Source: Carya illinoinensis (Eukaryota > Streptophyta > Magnoliopsida > Fagales > Juglandaceae). From it: a stretch of 64,000 bases of DNA. The DNA lies in NCBI RefSeq assembly GCF_018687715.1, contig NC_056764.1, positions 12,731,001-12,795,000 of the forward strand. Direction: 5' to 3'. A program made the position numbers and the translations under genes. Numbering within the stretch: the stretch's first letter is position 1; every line of letters starts with the position of its first letter. The notes beneath the pieces were generated by a model, which searched no databases, had not been told where the DNA came from, and was given only the letters and a program-made list of their open reading frames with translations. Below, piece after piece: positions 50,450 to 60,744 of this stretch.

Positions 50450-51364
50450 GTCTCATTAAGGAAAAGCCAAGAGGAAAAAAAGTTAGACTTTACCACAGAA
50501 AGAGAAAATATTAAAGGTAGAGTGATGCAATAGACTAAAGTAGGTGAGAGGAAATTAGCAGGAAATCACCAAAAATGGTCCCTTCATGAAGCCATGGGAA
50601 ATCTTTGCTGCCTTGATATTGAAGCAATGACCAAATCATTATTTTTGTAGATGAGATGTAAATTCAAGATGAAAATTGAAAGTTTATTAAAATATTATTA
50701 GAATATATTTTTTAATACTATTTTTATTTTAGAATTTGAAAAAATTGAATTATTTATTTTATTTTATGTTGGAATTTGAGAAAATTACAATGGTTATATG
50801 AGATTAGATGAGATGAGTTAAAAAGTATTGTGAAAACAAACGAAGCCTAAAAATAGCCAAAGTCAATTCCTATGGGGGAGAGGAAAGTCATAAACGTGTG
50901 CTGAAATTTCACTTAAAAAAAGACCATGCGCAACTTGAGTGTAATGTAAACTAAGAGCTAGTCTAGACACTTGGAGTATCTCATAATTTTGTAAATAATA
51001 GTGAAATAATATCTGAATAGTAGTAAAATGGTTTAAATTAAGAAATTTTATTGAATTTTGAGAAGGGAGAGAGAAAAAGTTGAATAAAAATAGAAAAATT
51101 CTACTTAACATCCCCTGTACCATATACTAACGTGTGATTTATCATTTTTTTTCATTCTATTTAAATAAACACATATTAATGTGTAAATAAATGTGTTTAA
51201 ATAACAAGACAAAAATGATAAATCACGTTATGATGTATGGTATAGGGATAATAAGTAGCATTTCTCATAAAAATATTATAAAGTTAAAAAATTATTTAAA
51301 TATTATTTTTTAATTTTAGCTTTGTTTTGAAGTATGAAAATATTGTATTGATTTTCATATCATG
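50450..51364. other. intergenic with a MITE
   Basis: 50450-50640 is the continuation of the sequence interrupted by the hAT insertion and has a mixed composition, but no protein that I can name. A GATGAGA-type MITE follows at 50650-50846. The rest is AT-rich. Confidence 0.45.
50650..50846. mobile_element. GATGAGA-type MITE, copy
   Basis: GTAGATGAGATGTAAATTCA, GAAAGTTTATTAAAATATTA, TTATTTTATTTTATGTTGGA and GATTAGATGAGATGAGTTAA in family order. Confidence 0.68.
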
Positions 51365-52310
51365 TCTCTTGTAGTGACATTTGTACACTTTACCACAATG
51401 GTTATACTTAACTTGTGGGTTATTAGGTTCATCACCTTTTATTTTGGTGAGGTGAGGTGAGACCACACAATTGAAACTGATTTCTTACTTGGTGGGCTCG
51501 TGGGTGTAGGGGTAGTCGTAGTGGTTTCGGTACGGGTAGGTATAGGGGTAGTGGTAGTGGTTTCGGTAGGGGTCTCGGTTTTGGTAGGGGTAGAAGAGCT
51601 AACACTAATGTTAATGGTTGGATTTGGCTCACTATCCATTTCCGTTGATTCACAAAAACCTAACATGATGAGATGATATAAAAATCAAACAACAATTAAA
51701 ATAATACAATCATGAACATAAAAACAGTTTTGGAGTTTTAGTTTGAAATCCCTAAATTAGTTTAGGGTTTCAATCCGAAATTTCAAATTAAATTTGTGGG
51801 TTCAATTATGAAACTCCTAACATAATTTAGGGTTTCAGATTGGATCCCTAGATACTCAAGCATAATCACATAAATCACAATCTCATCGTCTAAATCCATT
51901 CATCAACCTCATCCTCAAAATCCAAAATTCAGGACACAATTAAACTCAAAAAAATTATTTGAGATATATACAGAATGTAAAGGGAGAGATGCTCGACAAC
52001 GGCAATGGCTCAACAATAACGATGGACGACAGGGTGTGAGAGTGAGAGTTTGAGATAGAGGGAGAGCCAGAGAGTCAAAAAGAGAGAGAGGTATGAGAGA
52101 GTGGGAGCTGAGAGAAGGGGGAGTTTTAGGCTTTTAGTAAAACGATGCTATTTTTAGACGGGTGCCTAGCCTGTCTCACCCCTCACACCCGTTGGGTGCG
52201 AAGATTCGGGTGGATTATCCAACCACCCGCATTTGGTAGACGGGGCCACCACCCGACCTAGGGAAGGGCTAGGGCTGGGTGGCGGGGCTCTACGTCTTTC
52301 TAAACCTAGC
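51365..52310 (-). pseudogene. truncated second hAT transposase fragment
   Basis: On the minus strand a Thr/Pro-rich leader begins MLGFCESTEMDSEPNP at 51666 and runs through repeats of TPT and TTTT. After a frameshift near 51445 it continues as KIKGDEPNNPQVKYNHCGKV then YKCHYKRH, which is the start of a BED zinc finger (NHCGK equivalent to NYCGK in the element at 46283). The sequence then breaks off into AT-rich DNA, so the catalytic and dimerisation domains are missing. The GC-rich GGGTGG-type repeats at 52150-52290 look like a hAT subterminal region. The ends of the element were not found. Confidence 0.6.
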
Positions 52311-53498
52311 AACCTAAAAATGGATGAATTTTTGTTTGAGTAGAGTGGAGAATAGTAACAGTCAAACATATGCCACATACTATACACAAGGATGGATGTG
52401 TATACTTCTTCATGCCTTGTTAACTTGGACAAGATTCTTCATCTTCTAAACACTCATAATGATATCTGATGGGGAATTAGATTATGTATTTTTGAGTAGG
52501 GGTAACTATACCCTTACATGTTCTCTATTATTCTCTACTACCCAGCTGACTACCTTTTTCTTTCTCTTTTTCTTGTCTTTTGCTCTCTAAGATTCAAAAA
52601 TGTTGTCAGAGAGGCTCACAACCACTCTCCCCTTCCGACCAAGAGCCCTTTGTGTCTTCGAAGCCATTTATCTTGATTGACCATTGCCTATGTTTGGTTG
52701 CTGAAAGCGTAGGAAAATTAATTAATGGCATTTTTTTTAAGTGCTCTTTGTTTGGTGAAAACATAACGTAAATGTTTAAATTTCAGATTTGGAAAACGTT
52801 TCATCTCATCTTATCTTATCATTACAACTTTTTCAAATTTACACACAAAATATAATAAACAATTCAACTTTTTCAAATCTCAAAATAATAATAATATTTT
52901 ATTAAACTTTTATCTTTCATTTAAAACTATCCCATCTCATCTCTAAATCCAAACTAGCCAGATTCGTAAGTCACTCGGGAAATCTAAGAAAACCGTTCCC
53001 CCATCCTTTTCACAAGTTTCTATTATGGAATTGTAGATGGTAAATTCAAAATTAGTAAAATGCAAAGCTGCATGTTTTTCTTATTTTTCTGGGTGTCCAA
53101 AAGATGCCCTTGCTTTGTGTGTTTTTCTTTATTGTTTATTCATATTGCTCTATGACCGGGTCAGGTGATAATTGTGCATAAGGCTGAAAGGTAAAAAAAA
53201 AATCACGTTGGCTATGGGTAGTAAACATCGGTGAGGATATCATCATCCTTTTGAGTACACAGATGCAATAGATTAAAGTCTTGAAAACTTTGTCATGTAC
53301 TGCGGGACTCTCCACCGAAGTCTCCACCCATAGCGATAAGAAGCAATTTTTTTATTTTTTATTTTTTTCAAATATTTTTTAAAACTTTTTAAACATTTTT
53401 ATAAAAAATAAAAAATTCAATAAAAAGTATTTCCTTAACCTTAAAAAGAAAAGGTTAATCGGTGACTTTTAGGTGTGGTTTTGTATGTGGGGAATATC
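52311..53498. other. intergenic with one MITE
   Basis: No gene supported. A GATGAGA-type MITE lies at 52785-52954. Confidence 0.5.
52785..52954. mobile_element. GATGAGA-type MITE, well-preserved copy
   Basis: TTTCATCTCATCTTATCTTA, TTACAACTTTTTCAAATTTA, AAAATATAATAAACAATTCA, TATTTTATTAAACTTTTATC and CCATCTCATCTCTAAATCCA then AACT. This is the clearest copy of the family in the window. Confidence 0.75.
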
Positions 53499-54170
53499 AT
53501 TTTTGTTATAGACGTATTTCACTACCACCGGCTCACGATCACCTACAACCACTCCTAACATATCCTTCAGCAATTGTATGTATCTCCCCCAGGGGGGTTT
53601 CTTCGGTCCATTTTCGCCCTTGGTCGCCGATCTCAAGGTTCCTGTAATCTCCTTCCTCTCTTCAGGGAATCCAGTCACCTAGGGCTCTCGCTTCGCCAAG
53701 CTTTTTGCTTGAGTTTTCGGTCGTTTGTAAGCCTGGGGGGGTGGCGTTCTGGGCGAGCAATCGTTCCAACTTGCCGCTATCTCTCATGTCTTCAATTTTT
53801 CACTTCAAATTATGGCAATCCTCGATCCTATGCCCGTTCGTTTTATAGTAGGTACATGATTGTTGCCTATTATCATCATCTTGCCTTTCTTCCTTTGCTT
53901 TGTTTCAGTTATGTACACTAGAGTAGTGTATGTAACCACCATTGTGTCTCCTTGCATTCCTCTCCTGCCTCGGTTCATGTTGATCTCTCCTCGGTTATTG
54001 CCCTTTGTCCCAATCTTTTTTCTAACTTCCCTTTGACACCTGCTCTTCCTTCCTTTTTGATGGGGCGGTTAGGGTGATAAGTGAATCTTCTGTGTTGACA
54101 AAATTGTCGGCTCTATCCATGAACTCATGTAACGTGGAAGAGGTTTTCCTCGCCAACTCAATTATAAAAG

Positions 54171-55020
54171 GACTTCTTGGCCATATGCCCCTGAGTAACA
54201 TGACCAACATAATCTTTTTGTTGTAGTCATCAACCGTCATCCTCTCCTTATTAAAGCATGCAAGATACATTCTCAAGCTTTCATCCTTTTGCTGCTTTAC
54301 TGTCAGTAAGTACACTGCTGGCCTTCTATGCCTCCTACTTGCCATAAACTAAGTTAAAAATTGCCGACCTAGCTCATCAAAGCCGTCTATGGATCTTGGT
54401 TGTAATGCCCTGAACCATCCTCGCCTTATACCTCTTGGGGTTAGAAGAAAAGGCTTGCATTCAATCTTCCTGGAAAATCCGTGAAATGTCATGTGAGCTT
54501 TAAAGGTCTCCAAGTGTTCCATTGGAACTTTTGAACCGTCATATAGATCTATGGAGGGGATTTTGAACTTCGGTGGCAGTACCTCAACCATAAAGGGACT
54601 TCTTGGTCATACGCCCCTGAGTAACATGACCAACATAATCTTTTTGTTGTAGTCGTCAACCGTCATCCTCTCCTTATTAAAGCGTGCAAGATGCATTCTC
54701 AAGCTTTCATCCTCTTGTTGCTTTACTGTCAATAGGTACACAGCTGCCTTCTATGCCTTCTAGTTGCCATAAACTATGTCAAAACTGTTGGCCTAGCTCA
54801 TTAAAGCCGTCTATGGATCCTAGTTGTAATGCCCTGAACCATCCTCGCCCTATACCTCTTGGGGTTAGAGGAAACGCCTTGCATGCAATCTTCTTGGGAA
54901 ATCCGTGAAATTTCATGTGAACTTTGAAGGTCTCCAAGTGTTCCACTAGAACTTTTGAACCGTCATATAGACCTATGGAGGGGACTTTGAACTTCGATGG
55001 CAGGGGTACTACCATAATCT
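54171..55020. repeat. 426 bp tandem duplication within gag
   Basis: Copy 1 at 54171-54596 and copy 2 at about 54597-55020 begin with GACTTCTTGG(C/T)CATA and stay collinear to CGGTGGCAG/CGATGGCAG. The period is 426 bp, exactly 142 codons. Copies differ at scattered single bases and a few small indels. Confidence 0.88.
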
Positions 55021-55042
55021 CTGTGCAAAATGGCATATTGGT

Positions 55043-55715
55043 TAGGGCTGAAAACCGACCTAGTTGGTTTAGTTTTATGAAGAAACCGAAACTGACGAAA
55101 ATTATCATTTTTGGTTTGGCAATCGGCCGAAACTGACCATGTAAGGGGGGAAAACTGACTTGATAGTTGCCGGCCGGTTCATGGTCGGTTTATAGGGCTG
55201 GCGGAGGAGAGGGAAAGCCGTAGCTCGTGGGGGTTCATCCCCGGCTAGGAGGCGCTTGGAGGATTAGCGAAATTTTGAAAACTGTGCCGCTATGGGTATG
55301 TGTTCGTTGGGAGGAGATTGGAGAAAGAGAAATGGAGAAGAGGGAGAAATGGAGAGAAACGGCACAGAAGAAGAAAAAATTTGGGGGGGTGAGGGGGGAC
55401 GAAGGGTAAGTTAACCCTAACCAAGAAACGATGCTGTTTGATCTCAATTAAACAGCGCCGTTTGCTTTATTTTTGTTGTCATACCCATTAAAACAAGGCG
55501 ATGCCGTTTCATGTGAAACGACGTCGTTTTATATGTGAAATATGTAATATATATATAACATTACATCGGTTAGTTCTTCGGTTCTCGCCTGGTCTAGACC
55601 GAGACCAAACAGGTCGACACTAGGTTTTGTATATTTCCAACAGTCGGCCAACCTGTTCTCCATTGGTTTCGGTTGGTTAGTGGTAGTCGGTTCAGCGGTT
55701 TTCTGTACACCCCTA
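55043..55715. mobile_element. non-autonomous hAT element nested in gag, 673 bp
   Basis: The right end read inward is TAGGGGTGTACAGAAAACCG and the left end is TAGGGCTGAAAACCGACC, matching the ends of the 4.16 kb element at 46283-50441. Flanking octamers ATATTGGT and GTATTGGT match 7/8. Subterminal CGGTT and CCGTTT motifs and the segment GCGATGCCGTTTCATGTGAA mirror the large element's right side. It has no transposase and is best read as an internally deleted derivative. Confidence 0.88.
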
Positions 55716-56406
55716 GTATTGGTGCTAGATAATAACTGGTTGACCGTGGAAGACATCCCTATTTTTTTTGCTATGTCTTCATATTTATCCATTAAGCTCC
55801 GTAAATCATGATGCATTTTCCTTGTCTCTTCGTTCTCCTAGGAGTCTTCCTTGCTCCTACATTGTGTGCCTTCGTTTCCACTCTCTCCCCTTGGTCCTCT
55901 CCTAAAGGACTATGTTTCACCTTCAGGACTTCTCTCTCCTTCCACGATGCCTCCAACTCAGCAGTGAGTTTTCTCACTACTTCTTCCCTTTTTGTGAGTC
56001 TTCCTTCCATATTTCTTGACGACACTTCTTGATCTCTAATTGCCTACGATCAAGTTGTGGTGGGTATGTGAAAAGCACATTGGTTGTAGGATAAAATAGT
56101 ATCTCACAGACAGCACCAACTGTTATGGACGTGTTTCACCAGTATCGACTCATGATCACTTACAATAAAAGAATAAGACGACTTAAGATATTCAAGGGAA
56201 TGCCTCCGATGCATAAGTCAGTGATCGAATAAACTCTCTTGAATACTAATAAATTAGATGTATCTTCATACCTAGGCTTTTCGGATATATAAGACTTGCA
56301 ATCAGTTTGTTGCTTATGAGATAATGGACTTTATCTGCTATTCAAAATTCAAATCAAGGGATGAAGGGTTTATTGATATTCAAATTATAACCGCTCTCAT
56401 CCAACA

Positions 56407-57329
56407 AATTTTTAAGTATTCATCCCGCCGGTAACTAGGGTGGATTGGGTTCCCGAGATATGGGCCAAGCTCTTAGTGGGAATTTTGCCAGAAGCCTGAC
56501 CAGTGGCCCAGATCTGATAATCAAACTCTTGTTGGCCCGTCGAGATATTCAGCCCTCTCCAATTTCCCTTCCGCAATATGTTTGAACTACGTACGTACGT
56601 AGCTTTCAGCCATTTTGTCTCTGGACGGTTTGATTTATTTGCCAATACCATTTGTGTGGATTACGAAAGGAGAGTACGTACAACTTTTTAAATAAAAATC
56701 TGAAACCTTGGACTGAGTCAGTTTGTTAGGTGACCTTAGCTTCGTAATAGATTTTAACTTTTAGCAAACGTTTAGGTTGGCTTTCTGTCCAGATCCAGAG
56801 TTCAGAGGGACGTTGCTCTTTAGATAAGGAAGACTACAATGTCACCATGAGGCAGCCTAAATATTTTCTTCCATCTTTTAGCCGAACCTATCTTTTAGGC
56901 TGGCCCCGCCCCATATTGTCATGAAAATAGAAACTGAGACATCTAACATAATTTTTTATATTATTTAAATCATAAAATTTGATTTTTAAAAATTATAAAA
57001 TTTATTATTTAAATTAAATTATATCATATAAACATTTTATTAAATAATTTTATACAAACACTCGAGACAGAAGTATTGTATTATTTAGAGTGAGAAAAAT
57101 AGCATAAATTCAACCTTTTTCTCATTGATTATTTATTTTTTTGTGAGCATATTGAGGGATCTTATAATATTTATTATTTATTTAATATTTTTAAAAATAT
57201 TTATATAGACAATAATAAATATTATAAGATCTGAACTATACATTATCTCTCTTTTTCAATTGAAATTCTTAATTACGAATAATAACTGGAATAATAGAAG
57301 AGACTTTTTTTCATAGTTCACTAGGTTCG
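56407..57329. other. intergenic, no supported gene
   Basis: 56407-56900 is mixed in composition without a supported frame; the rest is AT-rich. Confidence 0.45.
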
Positions 57330-57508
57330 GTTTGGTTGATTAAAATTTTTATCTTAAATTTAAAATTTTCATCTTATTATTATAATTTTTTCAAATTTCT
57401 ATGTAAAGTATAATAAATAATTTAACTTTTTCTTAATTTTTTTAAATCTTAAAATAATAATAATATCTTAAAATTCAAAATTTTCATCTTACATACTCAA
57501 ATGTTCAA
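57330..57508. mobile_element. GATGAGA-type MITE, copy
   Basis: TTCATCTTATTATTATAATT, TTTCTATGTAAAGTATAATA and TTAAAATAATAATAATATCT, with decayed ends. Starts with a GGTTTGGTTGA end. Confidence 0.55.
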
Positions 57509-57897
57509 GGAAAAAATAAAGGATATGAATGGTGATAGTCAGCCTGGGATCCCATACTCTTTCCTTCTACTTACAGATTTTTTTGTTTTTAAAGGATTGT
57601 ACTTAGGATATTGGTTGAGTGCCTTTGCGTATGAACGTTGGCCCCCTTCTACAAGTCGAACATGATTACTTGGATCGCAAGCCGAGACTACTCAAGTCTT
57701 ATTTCGGAAGGTTTGGATAATGAGTTTTGTTATATACAAGTAAATTTACACATTAATTTATATATTAATACTGATTTCTTTACATTTAAAATTTAAATTA
57801 GTATTATTTTCGATAAAATTTATTTTTTGACTAATCACATTATATTGATGTACATATTAGTGCACAATTATACTTATAACTAAATTTTTTCTTAGAG
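57509..57897. other. intergenic, nothing recognised
   Basis: Mixed, then AT-rich; no coding signal. Confidence 0.5.
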
Positions 57898-58083
57898 AAT
57901 AGGTTGGAGATGATATTAAATGAGATATTAAAAGTTAAAAATTAAATAAAATATTATTAAATATTATTTTAGTTTTAAAATTTGAAAAATTTTAATTATT
58001 TATTTTATTTTGTGTAAAAATTTAAAAAAATTATAATAATTAAATAAGATGAGTTGAGAGGTTTCTTGTATCCAAACAACTCC
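57898..58083. mobile_element. GATGAGA-type MITE, copy
   Basis: GGTTGGAGATGATATTAAAT, GTTAAAAATTAAATAAAATA, ATTTTATTTTGTGTAAAAAT and ATAAGATGAGTTGAGAGGTT, ending TATCCAAAC. Confidence 0.68.
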
Positions 58084-58107
58084 TAATCAAACTTATATAA
58101 TAATAAA

Positions 58108-58265
58108 AAGAAAAATGATATTTATAATTTTAGAACGTAAGAATTTTATATATTTTTTTAAAAAAATTGAATAAATCTAAGAATTATATAAAAAAATAAT
58201 TTCTTCAATGATGAAACTCGTTTTTTTTTTAAATAAAATACGTAATATTTATATATCTTCAAACT
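58108..58265. mobile_element. decayed AGTCG-type MITE
   Basis: AAAATGATATTTATAATTTT at the left, AAAAAATTGAATAAATCTAA in the core, and TTTAAATAAAATACGTAATA with ATATATCTTC at the right. The AGTCG ends are no longer clear. Confidence 0.35.
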
Positions 58266-59071
58266 TTATCTAATATTTGTTCTAATAAAAAAAAAAACAT
58301 TTCTATTTCTCTTAAAATATCTCGTAAAGCTACTGTTGGCCGTTATATGAAAAATCCTTTCACACATAGATGTGACCGAATGACAATGAGCTGAGATTCT
58401 TTTAATTCAAATCATAAAGGGTACTGCAACTTAGCCTGAATATCCACCGAAAAAAGTAAATTTTATTTTTTTTATTCATTTTTTTATATTCTTAAATATA
58501 TATTTTTAAAAATACAATATCATAAAAAAAAATCAAACCTTAATCACTAAGTTAAAAAAAAAAAAAAAAAAACTTTCGAGACAAAACTTGGTCCCCAATT
58601 CAAATCATTTTTCAATTATAAAAAGGGGACCCACGTAAATTTCAAAGGAAATTACTCGATACAATTTTATAATGTATATAATAGTTTAATAGATCATTCC
58701 AAAAATAGCAATGAATTTATCCTATTCTTAAAAAGAAATTTTATTTACAATTTTTAATAGAGATTATATGTACAGATTTTTTATTAAATAAAAAAATTAT
58801 TATTATAAAAAAAATATTTTTATAATTTTAAAAATAAAATTACCTATACTTACGTTACACTCTCAAATGAAAACTGTGCCTAACATTCATCTTTCTTAAA
58901 TTTAAACGAGTCTTATAGTTATCGAGTAATAGAGAAAGAAATATCTTGGAATCTTATCCAATCTCGTCTCTACACGTTGTGGGCTCACATGGGCATGCAG
59001 ATATCCTCCAAGGCCCCAACATAATCTCCCTTCGTAATCATGTACTCATAAGACTATCATTTTTTATTATT
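58266..59071. other. intergenic, no supported gene
   Basis: AT-rich with an A-run at about 58554-58571. Nothing else supported. Confidence 0.5.
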
Positions 59072-59497
59072 TGTTATAAACTATCTTGAATTGTATGACC
59101 ACATTTATCTAATCGTCAAGTGCATAGTATTTGCATAGTGCCAGCATAGTACTACATAGTAACTAGCATAGTAAATGGCTGACATAGCACAGTGCATAGT
59201 ACCAGCATAGTACTGCATAGTAACTGACATAGTGAATGGCCGACATAGCACAGTGCATAGTACCAGCATAGTACTGCATAGTAACTAGCATAGTGAATGG
59301 CCGACATATGCACAGTGCCAACATAGTACTGCATAGTAAGCTAGTATAGTTCCCTTTGTACGCCTATATATATCGTTGAATTTTTTAAGAAATTCATAAG
59401 TTTCATAACTTTTCTGAGCTCTATCTCTCTCTCTCTCATTTTAGAAAGTTTTATAATAAATCTATCTCTCTCTTTCCTTTTCGATAGTTTTATAACA
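59072..59497 (+). repeat. 5' LTR of the Copia element
   Basis: Bounded by a perfect 7 bp inverted repeat, TGTTATA and TATAACA. It holds a 61 bp tandem repeat at 59141-59340, a TATATATA promoter box at 59365-59373 and CT-rich tracts near the end. The sequence directly after it, CGTTATCAGCACGAAAG, is where the primer site should be. Confidence 0.82.
59141..59340. repeat. 61 bp tandem repeat in the LTR, about 3.4 copies
   Basis: CCAGCATAGTACTGCATAGT recurs at 59141, 59202 and 59263 and as CCAACATAGTACTGCATAGT at 59318. Periods are 61, 61 and 55 bp. The unit itself is made of CATAGTA/CATAGCA submotifs. Confidence 0.92.
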
Positions 59498-59599
59498 CGT
59501 TATCAGCACGAAAGTTTTGACGATTTTGAAGCTAGTAATCCTCTACTTCAAGTAAGTTTTTCAATATATTTTTATATTCCTGATTTATATATGTAAAAA

Positions 59600-60649
59600 A
59601 TGTCAAATCTTACAAAATTGGAATTCGTTGCTCTTGACATTTCTGGAAAAAATTATTTATCTTGGATCCTTGATGCTGAGATCCATCTGAAAGCGATGAA
59701 CCTAGGAAATACAATTAAAGAAGGAAATCAAGGGTCCCTGCAGGACTGTGCTAAGGCAATGATTTTCCTTCGGCACCATTTTCATGAAGAATTAAAAACT
59801 GAGTATCTAACGGTGAAAGATCCACTTATTTTGTGGAATGATTTAAGGGAGAGATATGAACACTAGAAAACTGTAATTCTCCCAAAAGCTCGTCATGATT
59901 GGATGCACCTGAGGTTGCAAGACTTCAAGAGTGTTAGTGAGTATAACTCTGCACTCTTTAAAATTAGCTCGCTATTGAAATTATGTGGTGAAAAAGTCAC
60001 TAATGATGACTTATTAGAGAAGACATATACTACTTTTCATGCCTCGAATGTGCTCTTGCAGCAGCAGTATCGAGAGCGAAAATTCAAAAAATATTCTGAA
60101 CTTATATCTTGTCTTCTATAAGCTGAGCAAAATAATGAACTTTTGTTAAGAAATCACCAGTCACGTCCTACTGGTTCTATATCATTTCCTGAAATGAATG
60201 GTACTAAATTTACATCATTCCTAGAAACGAATGGTGCATCTTTTAAAAAAAAACGAGGGTGTGGACGTGATAGGAAAAACTATGAAAGTGGAGGTCCTAG
60301 AAGTGACCACACTAAAAGGGACAATAATAGATATACATCGTACCACCAGAAGTGGTTCAACTCAGAGAAGGGCAGAGGTTCCCAAAACAAATTTTTAAAG
60401 AAAGAAGAAGATGGATGCCATAGATGTGGTATGACTGGACATTGGGCTCGTATATGTCGTATAGATAAGCACTTGGTTGACTTATATCAATATTCTATAA
60501 AAGAAAAAACAAAGAAATTTGAAACAAATTTTATTGAACCATCATATGCTTTAGATTCTATAGATGGAGAAGATATTACAAGTCTTGATGTTTCTGATTT
60601 TTTTGAGGATTCTAGTGGTAGAGTTGATCATGAAAGTGTTCCTTTTTAA
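59600..60649 (+). pseudogene. Copia gag with zinc knuckle, two in-frame stops
   Basis: A single frame from MSNLTKLEFVALDISGKNYL, the usual start of the UBN2-type gag domain, through WMHLRLQDFKSVSEYNSALF, to a zinc knuckle CHRCGMTGHWARIC (CX2CX4HX4C) near 60417-60460. It ends at PF before TAA at 60647. Length fits a full Copia gag of about 350 codons. TAG at 59864-59866 and TAA at 60119-60121 interrupt it. Both may be single-base changes, because the frame resumes at once on each side. A glycine- and arginine-rich segment precedes the knuckle. Gag forms the particle and binds RNA in the cytoplasm. Confidence 0.85.
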
Positions 60650-60744
60650 TTAATGTATTCCCTTTATCTTATTATAAAATATTTTTATATTCTACAATGT
60701 TTTGTAGTAATGAAAGTTTTATTTATTTATACTTGTTATAAATT

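Larger units (their letters stand above)
53550..56030 (-). pseudogene. Gypsy gag, fragmented and partly duplicated
   Basis: Reading on the minus strand, the pieces are: an N-terminal charged coiled region at 56025-55792 (SSRNMEGRLTKREEVVRKLT). Then come the gag core blocks KFKVPSIGLYDGSKVLVEHL and TPRGIGRGWFRALQ, and, after a duplication, FNKERMTVDDYNKKIMLVML with FIELARKTSSTLHEFMDRA-like text. The last piece holds a one-finger motif, CTYYKTNGHRIEDC, which is the C-x2-Y variant seen in Tat-type gags. PPWGEIHTIAEG just before the LTR remnant is the usual gag/protease border motif. Stops and frameshifts occur throughout and nothing is translatable as a whole. Confidence 0.7.
53504..56406 (-). 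mobile_element. Gypsy-type relic lacking pol, with nested hAT
   Basis: On the minus strand an LTR ends in GTGAAACACGTCCATAACA at 56121. GTTGGTGCTGTCTGTGAGA follows immediately, a typical Gypsy primer-site region. Gag-like sequence runs from about 56030 down to 53550. At 53504-53546 a second copy of the LTR end appears (GTGAAATACGTCTATAACA), so the element closes directly after gag with pol deleted. The LTR probably spans 56121 to about 56406 (CAACA end), with a TATA-like TCTTATATATCC inside. Flanks ATTTT and AATTT suggest a decayed 5 bp duplication. A 673 bp hAT element sits within gag. Confidence 0.7.

Noticed and set aside
55792..56032. Two opposite frames
   Set aside because: The minus frame is part of the Gypsy gag remnant; the plus frame is its shadow.
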